From the NCBI GenBank assembly GCA_007128555.1, contig SKXF01000257.1:1-5037 (forward strand): DNA of 5,037 bases, in the 5' to 3' direction. The first letter of the stretch is position 1; every line of letters starts with the position of its first letter. The notes under the pieces are model-generated. The model was not told the DNA's origin and searched no databases. It saw nothing but the letters and a program-made list of their open reading frames with translations. The position numbers and the translations under genes were made by a program. Source of the DNA: Clostridia bacterium (GTDB lineage: Bacteria > Bacillota_E > SLMV01 > PUMD01). This document shows positions 1-5,037 of this stretch, piece by piece.

Positions 1-117
<117 letters not shown>

Positions 118-2184
118 TCAACCCGTTGCCGAGATGATCTTCTTTGATACTGTCTTCGGCACAGGTCGGTACTCCTCAAACTGCATCGTGTGCGTGCCTC
201 TACCTTGCGTGATCGAGCGCATCGCAGTAGCATACCCGAACATCTCGGATAGGGGCACCGTTGCGTGCACGACCCGCGCTACACCCTGGTGATCCATCTC
301 CAGTATGCGCCCTCTTCGGCTATTGAGATCATCCAGGACATCGCCCAGGTAGTCCGGAGGGATCACGACCTCGACCTTCATGACCGGCTCCAATATGACG
401 GGCTTGGCCTTTGCGGCCGCCTCCTTGAACGCCATGGATCCGGCAATCTGGAATGCGATCTCCGACGAGTCAACCGGATGATAACCTCCATCCACCAGGC
501 GGGCACGAACGTTGATGATCGGATAACCGGCCATCACACCGCTGTCCAGTGCCTGGCGAATCCCCTTCTCCACATCCCCGATGTACTCTCGCGGGATCAC
601 GCCTCCCGTGATCTTGTCAACGAACTCAAAGCCCGACTCGCTTGGCTCAACCTCCACCTTCACATGTCCGTATTGACCGCGACCGCCACTCTGTCGTACG
701 TATCGAACTTCCGCAACCGCTTCCCCGGTGATCGTCTCCTTGTAGGCAACCTGTGGACGACCGACATTCGCGCCGACCTTGAACTCACGAAGGAGCCGAT
801 CGCAAATGATCTCCAGGTGCAACTCACCCATACCCGAGATGATGGTCTGGCCCGTCTCCTCATCGTAACCGATGCGGAATGTCGGGTCCTCCTCTGCCAG
901 GCGCCTCAACGACCGATTCAACTTCTCATCATCAGCCTGGGTCTTGGGCTCAATGGCAACATCGATCACGGGCTCAGGGACATCGATCGATTCGAGGATA
1001 ATGGGATGATCGGGATCACAGAGGCTGTCGCCGGTTGAAGCGTTCTGCAGACCCACTGCAGCCGCGATCTCACCGGTGTGTACCTCATCGACTTCTTCCC
1101 TGTGGTTCGCGTGCAAACGCAACAGGCGGCTGATCCGCTCCCGCTTGCCGCGAGTGGCATTGTAGACGTAGGTGCCCTTCTTCAACACCCCGGAGTACAC
1201 GCGGAAGAAAGCCAGCTTTCCGACGTACGAATCGCTCTGGATCTTGAATGCGAGGGCAGCCAACGGCTCATCATCGTTCGACTTGCGCTGTACCGTCTCA
1301 CCATTCCGGGGATCCACGCCTGTGATCGCCGGCACATCCATCGGTGACGGCAGGTAATCGACGAGGCTGTTAAGCAGCAACTGGATCCCGCGATTGTGAT
1401 AAGACGATCCACACACCACCGGTACGATCTCGCTGTTCACCGTACCCTTCCTCAGGGCCCGTCGAATCATCTGTGTGGGAATCGGCTCATCATCAAGGTA
1501 CAGCATCATCAGTTCGTCATCAAACTCCGCCGCTGCCTCGAGCATCTCCCTGCGCAGCTTGGTGGCGATGTCGAGCATCTCCGGCGCTATTTCGCTTTCC
1601 ACGCTCACCTTGCCCAGATCATCTGTATACGTGATGGTTCGCTCTGCGATCAGATCCACGATACCGGAGAACTCGGATTCCGCTCCTATAGGCACCTGCA
1701 CCGGCACCGGTCGAGCTCCCAGGCGGTCGCGCATCATCGCGAGGACCTTGTCAAAGTCCGCCCCCACCACATCCATCTTGTTCACAAAGGCTAAACGAGG
1801 GATGCCGTATCGGTCTGCCTGCCGCCAGACGGTCTCAGATTGCGGTTCGACGCCTCCCTTGGCACAGAAAATCACAATGACCCCATCCAGGACCCGCAGG
1901 GACCGTTCAACCTCCATAGTGAAGTCAACGTGTCCGGGCGTATCAATAATGTTGATGCGGTGATCTTTCCATTCACACGACGTGGCCGCCGAGGTAATGG
2001 TAATCCCCCGCTCCTGTTCCTGGGCCATCCAGTCCATGGTGGCCGAACCCTCATGGACTTCCCCCATGCGGTGCACACGTCCCGTGTAGAACAGGATGCG
2101 CTCCGTCGTGGTGGTTTTGCCAGCGTCAATATGAGCCGCAAAACCTATATTTCGTACTCTGTTGAGGGGGAACTCCCTCGTCAT
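118..2184 (-). CDS. fusA: Elongation factor G (ribosomal translocase GTPase)
   Basis: EF-G hydrolyses GTP to drive tRNA-mRNA translocation and, with ribosome recycling factor, to split post-termination ribosomes. The protein is complete at 688 residues, within the usual bacterial range of about 690-700. The G domain shows G1 AHIDAGKT (17-24), switch I RGITIT (59-64), G3 DTPGH with the catalytic His85 (81-85) and G4 NKMD (135-138). The G5 segment reads GSSYHN (259-264) instead of the common GSAFKN. Domain II covers roughly 285-400. Domain III follows, with LAEEDPTF and the GMGELHLE segment. Domain IV has RGQYGHV and the tip-loop [10 protein letters not shown] with His569. Domain V contains LNSRRG and EMFGYAT. 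The ATG has a GAGGAGGT Shine-Dalgarno at 2191-2198, 6 bases away. The gene lies 35 bp after rpsG and 21 bp before tuf, the classic str-operon position. Overlapping frames on either strand are shadows of this gene. Confidence 0.99.
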   Translation of the reverse strand: MTREFPLNRVRNIGFAAHIDAGKTTTTERILFYTGRVHRMGEVHEGSATMDWMAQEQERGITITSAATSCEWKDHRINIIDTPGHVDFTMEVERSLRVLDGVIVIFCAKGGVEPQSETVWRQADRYGIPRLAFVNKMDVVGADFDKVLAMMRDRLGARPVPVQVPIGAESEFSGIVDLIAERTITYTDDLGKVSVESEIAPEMLDIATKLRREMLEAAAEFDDELMMLYLDDEPIPTQMIRRALRKGTVNSEIVPVVCGSSYHNRGIQLLLNSLVDYLPSPMDVPAITGVDPRNGETVQRKSNDDEPLAALAFKIQSDSYVGKLAFFRVYSGVLKKGTYVYNATRGKRERISRLLRLHANHREEVDEVHTGEIAAAVGLQNASTGDSLCDPDHPIILESIDVPEPVIDVAIEPKTQADDEKLNRSLRRLAEEDPTFRIGYDEETGQTIISGMGELHLEIICDRLLREFKVGANVGRPQVAYKETITGEAVAEVRYVRQSGGRGQYGHVKVEVEPSESGFEFVDKITGGVIPREYIGDVEKGIRQALDSGVMAGYPIINVRARLVDGGYHPVDSSEIAFQIAGSMAFKEAAAKAKPVILEPVMKVEVVIPPDYLGDVLDDLNSRRGRILEMDHQGVARVVHATVPLSEMFGYATAMRSITQGRGTHTMQFEEYRPVPKTVSKKIISATG

Positions 2185-2219
2185 AACCAGACCTCCTCAG
2201 CCCAAACATACTTCAAATC

Positions 2220-2690
2220 TCACCAGCGATAGTGGGCAAAGGCCTTGTTGGCCTCGGCCATCCGATGCATTTCTTCCCGGCGCCTCACGGCAGCTCCCGA
2301 ACCCTCGGCAGCTTCCATCAGCTCGGCGGTGAGCCTCTCGATCATGGTCCTTTCGCCGCGATTTCTGCACGCATTGACCAGCCAACGAACGGCCAGGGTG
2401 CGGCGGCGCTCAGGGCGAACTTCCATGGGAACCTGGTACGTTGCACCACCTACACGTCTCGGCCGGACCTCAAGCATGGGCATTGAGTTCTTCATCGCGG
2501 CTTCAAAGACATCCACGGGATCCTTGCCAGTCTGCGCCTGTACGCGCGCCATGGCCCCATAGAAAGCTCTTTGCGCCAGACCCTTTTTGCCATCGTGCAT
2601 CAACTGGTTGATGAACTTGGTCATCAACCGCGAGTTGTACACAGGATCCGGCACTACGTTACGTGTGGGGGCACGTCCTCGCCTCGCCAC
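2220..2690 (-). CDS. rpsG: 30S ribosomal protein S7 (uS7)
   Basis: S7 is a primary 16S rRNA-binding protein that nucleates assembly of the 30S head and lines the E site. The GTG at 2688-2690 gives a 156-residue protein, the usual bacterial length, starting MARRGRAP and ending in the family-typical AHYRW. Recognisable parts are the basic N-terminal arm (1-10), the [15 protein letters not shown] helix with DGKK (18-36), the rRNA-contacting beta-hairpin around 72-90 ([12 protein letters not shown]) and the conserved RWLVNACR helix (102-109). An upstream in-frame TTG at 2706-2708 would add six residues, but it overlaps the Shine-Dalgarno and is rejected. The gene lies 25 bp after rpsL and 35 bp before fusA. 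In E. coli S7 represses its own operon by binding the rpsL-rpsG junction. Here that junction is too short to hold an equivalent structure. Confidence 0.98.
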   Translation of the reverse strand: MARRGRAPTRNVVPDPVYNSRLMTKFINQLMHDGKKGLAQRAFYGAMARVQAQTGKDPVDVFEAAMKNSMPMLEVRPRRVGGATYQVPMEVRPERRRTLAVRWLVNACRNRGERTMIERLTAELMEAAEGSGAAVRRREEMHRMAEANKAFAHYRW

Positions 2691-2697
2691 TGTCTTC

Positions 2698-2706
2698 TCA
2701 CCTCCC
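2698..2706 (-). promoter_or_regulatory. Ribosome binding site that fixes the rpsG GTG start
   Basis: On the minus strand GGGAGGTGA stands 7 bases before the GTG at 2688-2690. Its quality and spacing select GTG over the in-frame TTG at 2706-2708, which lies inside the same element. Confidence 0.9.
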
Positions 2707-2715
2707 AAACCCTAG

Positions 2716-3087
2716 TTAACCAGGTCTCTTCGTACCGTACTTTGAACGGGACGTTTTCCGTCCCTCCACGCCAGCAGTATCCAGCGTACCGCGAACGATA
2801 TGGTAGCGTACACCCGGCAAATCCTTAACCCGGCCTCCCCTGACCAAGACCACGGAGTGCTCCTGAAGATTGTGACTCTCTCCGGGTATGTAGACGGTCA
2901 CTTCCTCACCGTTGGTGAGTCTCACCCGGGCAACCTTGCGCAGTGCAGAGTTCGGCTTCTTCGGCTGCAGTGTTCTGACCAGAAGGCACACCCCCCGCCG
3001 CTGCGGGGATCCATGCAGGGCTGGCGTGGTTGGCTTAGCCTTCTTCGATCTACGACCCTTCCTGATCAGCTGATTGATCGTCGGCAC
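2716..3087 (-). CDS. rpsL: 30S ribosomal protein S12 (uS12)
   Basis: S12 sits at the 30S decoding centre, where it helps control codon-anticodon accuracy and is the classical target of streptomycin-resistance mutations. Started at GTG 3085-3087, the protein has 123 residues, close to the 124 of E. coli, beginning [12 protein letters not shown]. The signature [10 protein letters not shown] lies at 42-51 and [13 protein letters not shown] at 84-96. Lys43, Lys88 and Pro91, positions where resistance changes are known, are the sensitive-type residues. Asp89 is the residue methylthiolated by RimO in E. coli. The segment before PKKPN (LLVRTLQ, 35-41) differs from the common TRVYTTT, and residue 71 is Ser where Gly is usual. 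A longer in-frame reading from GTG 3118-3120 would run through the hairpin and Shine-Dalgarno and is not credible. rpsG follows after 25 bp. Confidence 0.98.
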   Translation of the reverse strand: MPTINQLIRKGRRSKKAKPTTPALHGSPQRRGVCLLVRTLQPKKPNSALRKVARVRLTNGEEVTVYIPGESHNLQEHSVVLVRGGRVKDLPGVRYHIVRGTLDTAGVEGRKTSRSKYGTKRPG

Positions 3088-3092
3088 GTCAT

Positions 3093-3102
3093 TCACCTCC
3101 CC
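3093..3102 (-). promoter_or_regulatory. Ribosome binding site that fixes the rpsL GTG start
   Basis: On the minus strand GGGGAGGTGA precedes the GTG at 3085-3087 by 5 bases. It abuts the T-run of the upstream hairpin with no gap. The ATG inside the spacer (minus-strand ATGAC) is in a different frame and gives no S12, so it is not the start. Confidence 0.9.
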
Positions 3103-3142
3103 AAAAAGGACGCCACGCACCGCAGAGGGATGTATGGCGTCC
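3103..3142 (-). terminator. Intrinsic-terminator-like hairpin in the rpsL leader (candidate attenuator)
   Basis: Read on the minus strand, GGACGCCA (3142-3135) pairs perfectly over 8 bp with TGGCGTCC (3115-3108). A TTTTT run follows directly at 3107-3103. The 19-base loop can extend the stem with a T.G wobble, one A-C mismatch and CATC/GGTG (3132-3129 with 3121-3118), leaving a 7-base loop. The structure lies just upstream of the rpsL ribosome binding site and well downstream of the rplGB stop. The U-tract is short and followed by GGGG, so termination is probably partial, as expected of an attenuator. It could instead act as a protein-binding or RNA-stability element. The pairing is visible; the function is inferred. 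Confidence 0.6.
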
Positions 3143-3169
3143 GATACGTCTCCCTATTCTCAGGTGCAC
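3115..3169 (-). promoter_or_regulatory. Competing leader fold upstream of rpsL (possible antiterminator)
   Basis: Minus-strand GTGCACC (3169-3163) can pair with GGTGCGT (3121-3115) in five Watson-Crick and two wobble pairs. AGGGA (3155-3151) can pair with TCCCT (3130-3126). The left arm of the terminator-like hairpin (3142-3135) is then enclosed in the 20-base loop. This fold uses bases 3117-3121 and 3129-3130 that the upper terminator stem needs, so the two structures compete. It has a sizeable internal loop, so its stability is uncertain. The regulatory role is inference from base pairing alone. Confidence 0.35.
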
Positions 3170-3215
3170 TCTCTAGACTGTTCCGGTTAACACCACCCGC
3201 ACTGTAGAGTCGCCC

Positions 3216-3229
3216 GGGCTAACAAGCCC
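3216..3229 (-). other. Short hairpin just after the rplGB stop
   Basis: On the minus strand GGGCT-TGTT-AGCCC forms a perfect 5-bp stem with a 4-base loop, starting 9 bases after the rplGB stop codon. No T-run follows (the next bases are GGGCGACTC), so it is unlikely to be an intrinsic terminator. It might protect the 3' end of a processed rplGB message or do nothing. Confidence 0.35.
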
Positions 3230-3238
3230 TCCGCTGAA

Positions 3239-3487
3239 TCAACGAAGAATGCCTGCTGACGCCGCCCCAACCGAAATTCCACAAGCCTTACCCAACAGAG
3301 ACATGGAGTCCACGTAAACCACATCAACGGACCGCTGCTGACTCATGTCGATCACCGGGCGGACAACATACTCCTCTGCATCTCGAGCGATGAATACCCT
3401 GGCTACCCTGTCTTCGTCGAGAGCCTTCTTGGTCTGCCGTGTTCCCACTGCTTTCTCAGAAGCCCTCTTAAGCTCTTCAAGAAGCAT
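3239..3487 (-). CDS. rplGB: L7Ae/L30e-family ribosomal-type protein (YbxF/RplGB-like)
   Basis: This is a small member of the L7Ae/L30e/S12e RNA-binding family. Bacillus YbxF, encoded at the same place between rpoC and rpsL, binds kink-turn RNA; its cellular role is not well settled. From ATG 3485-3487 the protein has 82 residues, the length I recall for YbxF. Family marks are AVGTRQTKKAL (13-23), which in relatives contacts the kink-turn; the VFIARDAEE strand (31-39); VVYVDSM (56-62); and the loop LGKACGISVGAA (65-76). No signal peptide or membrane segment is present. An adjacent ATG at 3488-3490 (83 residues) and an upstream TTG at 3503-3505 (88 residues) are alternative starts. The 3485 ATG is preferred because the purine-rich AGAGAGGG lies at a better distance from it. 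A strong promoter lies just upstream and a 151-bp leader separates it from rpsL. Confidence 0.9.
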   Translation of the reverse strand: MLLEELKRASEKAVGTRQTKKALDEDRVARVFIARDAEEYVVRPVIDMSQQRSVDVVYVDSMSLLGKACGISVGAASAGILR

Positions 3488-3491
3488 CATG

Positions 3492-3499
3492 CCCTCTCT
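3492..3499 (-). promoter_or_regulatory. Ribosome binding site of rplGB
   Basis: Minus-strand AGAGAGGG stands 4 bases before ATG 3485-3487 but only 1 base before the tandem ATG 3488-3490. It is weaker than the GGAGG sites of the downstream genes, which may mean lower expression. It favours the inner ATG but does not prove it. Confidence 0.55.
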
Positions 3500-3550
3500 T
3501 TCCAAAGACGAGACCGACCAGGCACCTTACCCCAATGCAAATACCTTAAC

Positions 3551-3579
3551 ATTCTAGCAGTGCAACAGCACAGTGTCAA
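3551..3579 (-). promoter_or_regulatory. Housekeeping sigma-factor promoter for rplGB and the str genes
   Basis: On the minus strand a perfect TTGACA (3579-3574) is followed after exactly 17 bases by TAGAAT (3556-3551), which matches TATAAT at five of six positions. The bases TGC immediately before it form an extended -10. Transcription should begin near 3543-3546, leaving an untranslated leader of roughly 57 bases before rplGB. The -35 begins 29 bp after the rpoC stop. This is the only near-consensus promoter I found in the window. It probably drives rplGB-rpsL-rpsG-fusA-tuf in addition to read-through from rpoC. Confidence 0.85.
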
Positions 3580-3608
3580 CAGAAAATCCGGAAACATCCG
3601 CCTCTGAC

Positions 3609-5037
3609 TCAACCACCATCGGTGACGGCCGCTTCCTGCTGCTCTGAGACATCCTCGTCGGACTCCGCGAACTCGATCACAACATCATCGTGGCGGTACA
3701 TGCCCGTACCCGCAGGTATCAGTTTTCCAATGATAACGTTTTCCTTCAGACCGCGGAGGAAGTCCTCACTACCCTCGGTGGCCGCCTGGGTCAACACCCG
3801 GGTGGTCTCCTGGAAGGATGCCGCCGACAGGAAGGAGTCTGTGCCTAGGGATGCCTTTGTAATCCCCAGGAGCAGTGGCTGGCCCTCTGCAGGCTCGCCA
3901 CCCTCGGCCTCGGCCTTCTCATTGGCCTCAATGAACCGGTACCTGTCAATCTGGGCACCAGGCAATAACGTGGTGTCACCCGGCTCGCTGATGCGAAGTT
4001 TCTTCATCATCTGCCGGATCACGACCTCAATGTGCTTGTCGTTGATCGCGACACCCTGCATCCGGTAAACCCGCTGCACTTCAGATAGAAGGTGCAATTG
4101 GACATCTGCAATGCCCTTCACACGCAGGAGGTCGTGGGGGTTGATCACCCCTTCGGTCAGCTCCTGTCCTGATAGCACATGATCACCCTCGGCCACCTTC
4201 AGCGATGCACCATCCGTAAGGGCCTGCTTCTCCATTCCGCCCTCGGAATCAATGATGGCCAGGGCCTTCTTGCCCCCACGGGTCGTCTCGAAGCTGACGA
4301 CGCCCTCACGGTCTGCAATGAGCGCCTGCCCCTTCGGATTTCTGGCCTCAAACAGCTCCTCAACCCTGGGCAGACCCTGGGTTATATCGTCTCCAGCGAC
4401 GCCTCCCGTGTGGAAGGTTTGCATGGTCATCTGTGTCCCGGGCTCGCCAATTGATTCTGCAGCAATGATACCAACAGCCTCACCAACGCTCACCAGGTTG
4501 CCGCTGGCAAGATCGCGCCCGTAGCAAAGGGCACAGATCCCATGGCGGGTGGAGCAGGTGAGAACCGAACGGACCATCACAACGAACTCCTTGCCGTACT
4601 TGGCCTTGAGTTCATCGATGCGTTCGGCCGCCTCTTCGTCCACCATCTCCCCGGCGGCGGTGAGAACCTCGCTCGTATCGGGATCGACAATATCCAGCAG
4701 GGAGAACCTTCCCAATGCCCGGGTTCCTACCGGCTCGATCATCTCGCCATCATCGTAGATAGGATCGAGGGTGAGTCCGTCGGTCGTGCCACAGTCCCTG
4801 GCTCGGACCAATACATCCTGGGACACATCCACCAGTCGCCGGGTCAGGTAGCCCGACTGGGCCGTGCGCAGAGCCGTGTCTGCCAGGCCCTTCCGCGTAC
4901 CGTGGGTTGAGGTGAAGTACTCCATCACGTTCAGCCCCTCGCGGAAGTTGGATTTTACCGGAAGTTCAATGGTACGGCCGGAGGGATCAGACATGAGCCC
5001 TCGCATACCGGCCATCTGCACGATCTGCTGCTCGCTA
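3609..5037 (-). CDS. rpoC: RNA polymerase subunit beta', C-terminal part (gene runs off the right edge)
   Basis: Beta' forms much of the RNA polymerase active centre. The last 475 residues are visible; residue numbers here count from the first visible codon. They start in the F-loop (QMAGMRGLM, 7-15), followed by the bridge helix (FREGLNV to LTRRLVDV, 31-71). The second zinc site has Cys82, Cys161, Cys168 and Cys171. The trigger loop (GEPGTQMTM to [11 protein letters not shown], from 197) contains Met205 and His209. It lacks the large SI3 insertion of proteobacteria. The usual Arg next to that Met is Gln206 (codon CAA). Near the C-terminus are the conserved [16 protein letters not shown] and [17 protein letters not shown] segments, then an acidic tail ([11 protein letters not shown]). 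The stop is TGA at 3609-3611. No strong terminator follows; the next element is the promoter at 3551-3579. The missing N-terminal half is a window-edge effect. Confidence 0.98.
   Translation of the reverse strand, partial: SEQQIVQMAGMRGLMSDPSGRTIELPVKSNFREGLNVMEYFTSTHGTRKGLADTALRTAQSGYLTRRLVDVSQDVLVRARDCGTTDGLTLDPIYDDGEMIEPVGTRALGRFSLLDIVDPDTSEVLTAAGEMVDEEAAERIDELKAKYGKEFVVMVRSVLTCSTRHGICALCYGRDLASGNLVSVGEAVGIIAAESIGEPGTQMTMQTFHTGGVAGDDITQGLPRVEELFEARNPKGQALIADREGVVSFETTRGGKKALAIIDSEGGMEKQALTDGASLKVAEGDHVLSGQELTEGVINPHDLLRVKGIADVQLHLLSEVQRVYRMQGVAINDKHIEVVIRQMMKKLRISEPGDTTLLPGAQIDRYRFIEANEKAEAEGGEPAEGQPLLLGITKASLGTDSFLSAASFQETTRVLTQAATEGSEDFLRGLKENVIIGKLIPAGTGMYRHDDVVIEFAESDEDVSEQQEAAVTDGG

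Noticed and set aside
265..1038. A 257-codon open frame on the + strand opposite fusA, and other long + frames at 1475-1963 and 1840-2232
   Set aside because: They lie wholly or almost wholly opposite the conserved fusA coding sequence, have no recognisable family features and no convincing ribosome binding site. Long antisense frames are expected in GC-rich genes.
2691..2708. Longer S7 (162 residues) from a TTG at 2706-2708, and longer S12 (134 residues) from a GTG at 3118-3120
   Set aside because: The first start overlaps its own Shine-Dalgarno. The second would translate through the hairpin and the Shine-Dalgarno. The shorter starts match family N-termini and lengths.
3143..3238. A second promoter just upstream of rpsL
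   Set aside because: I searched the minus strand for -35/-10 pairs at 16-18 spacing. TTGTTA and TTAACC lack a matching -10, and GAGAAT lacks a credible -35. Nothing approaches the promoter at 3551-3579.
3088..3238. A kink-turn in the rpsL leader that the L7Ae-family protein could bind
   Set aside because: A CTGA occurs at about 3159-3163, but I could not place the opposing strand with a 3-base bulge and tandem G-A pairs without forcing it.
3583..3600. Possible rpoC terminator: minus-strand CGGA-TGTT-TCCG followed by GATTTTC
   Set aside because: The stem is only 4 bp and the T-run is 4 bases interrupted from the stem by GA. This is too weak to call an intrinsic terminator.
4542..4910. Open frames on the + strand opposite rpoC (also 3622-4068)
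   Set aside because: They are shadows of the highly conserved rpoC frame, with low-complexity or unfamiliar translations.

Overview
The window is a stretch of the bacterial rif/str transcription-translation cluster, with every gene on the minus strand. In the direction of transcription (right to left) it holds the 3' part of rpoC, a small L7Ae-family ribosomal-type protein gene (rplGB, formerly ybxF), rpsL (S12), rpsG (S7), fusA (EF-G) and the first 32 codons of tuf (EF-Tu). The small L7Ae-family gene between rpoC and rpsL, the RNA polymerase beta' trigger loop without the large proteobacterial insertion, and purine-rich GGAGG-type ribosome binding sites all point to a Bacillota-type organism. 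The DNA is moderately GC-rich, so a deep-branching or high-GC lineage of that phylum is a reasonable guess. The species cannot be named from this sequence.

Layout: rpoC runs from the right edge to its stop at 3609. A 121-bp gap carries a near-consensus housekeeping promoter (TTGACA, 17-bp spacer, TGC-TAGAAT) and leads into rplGB (3239-3487). A 151-bp leader follows, then rpsL, rpsG, fusA and tuf, tightly packed with gaps of 25, 35 and 21 bp, each with a strong Shine-Dalgarno sequence. rpsL and rpsG both start with GTG. The Shine-Dalgarno positions and family lengths fix these starts and rule out longer upstream readings.

The genes form one functional unit. RNA polymerase makes mRNA, S12 and S7 build the 30S decoding centre and head, and EF-Tu and EF-G drive aminoacyl-tRNA delivery and translocation. 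The promoter after rpoC would let the translation genes be transcribed independently of rpoBC. No strong terminator separates them, so read-through is also likely.

The main non-coding point of interest is the rpsL leader. An 8-bp perfect GC-rich hairpin followed by TTTTT ends exactly where the rpsL Shine-Dalgarno begins. A competing upstream fold uses the same loop bases. This looks like a transcription attenuator, possibly with an antiterminator, controlling the str genes. Smaller points are a trigger-loop Arg-to-Gln change in RpoC, an atypical segment next to the streptomycin site of S12, an atypical G5 motif in EF-G, and three tiny inverted repeats with identical loops in the two longer gaps. 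I saw no mobile element, CRISPR array, tRNA or rRNA. Apart from these points the window is ordinary conserved core genome.
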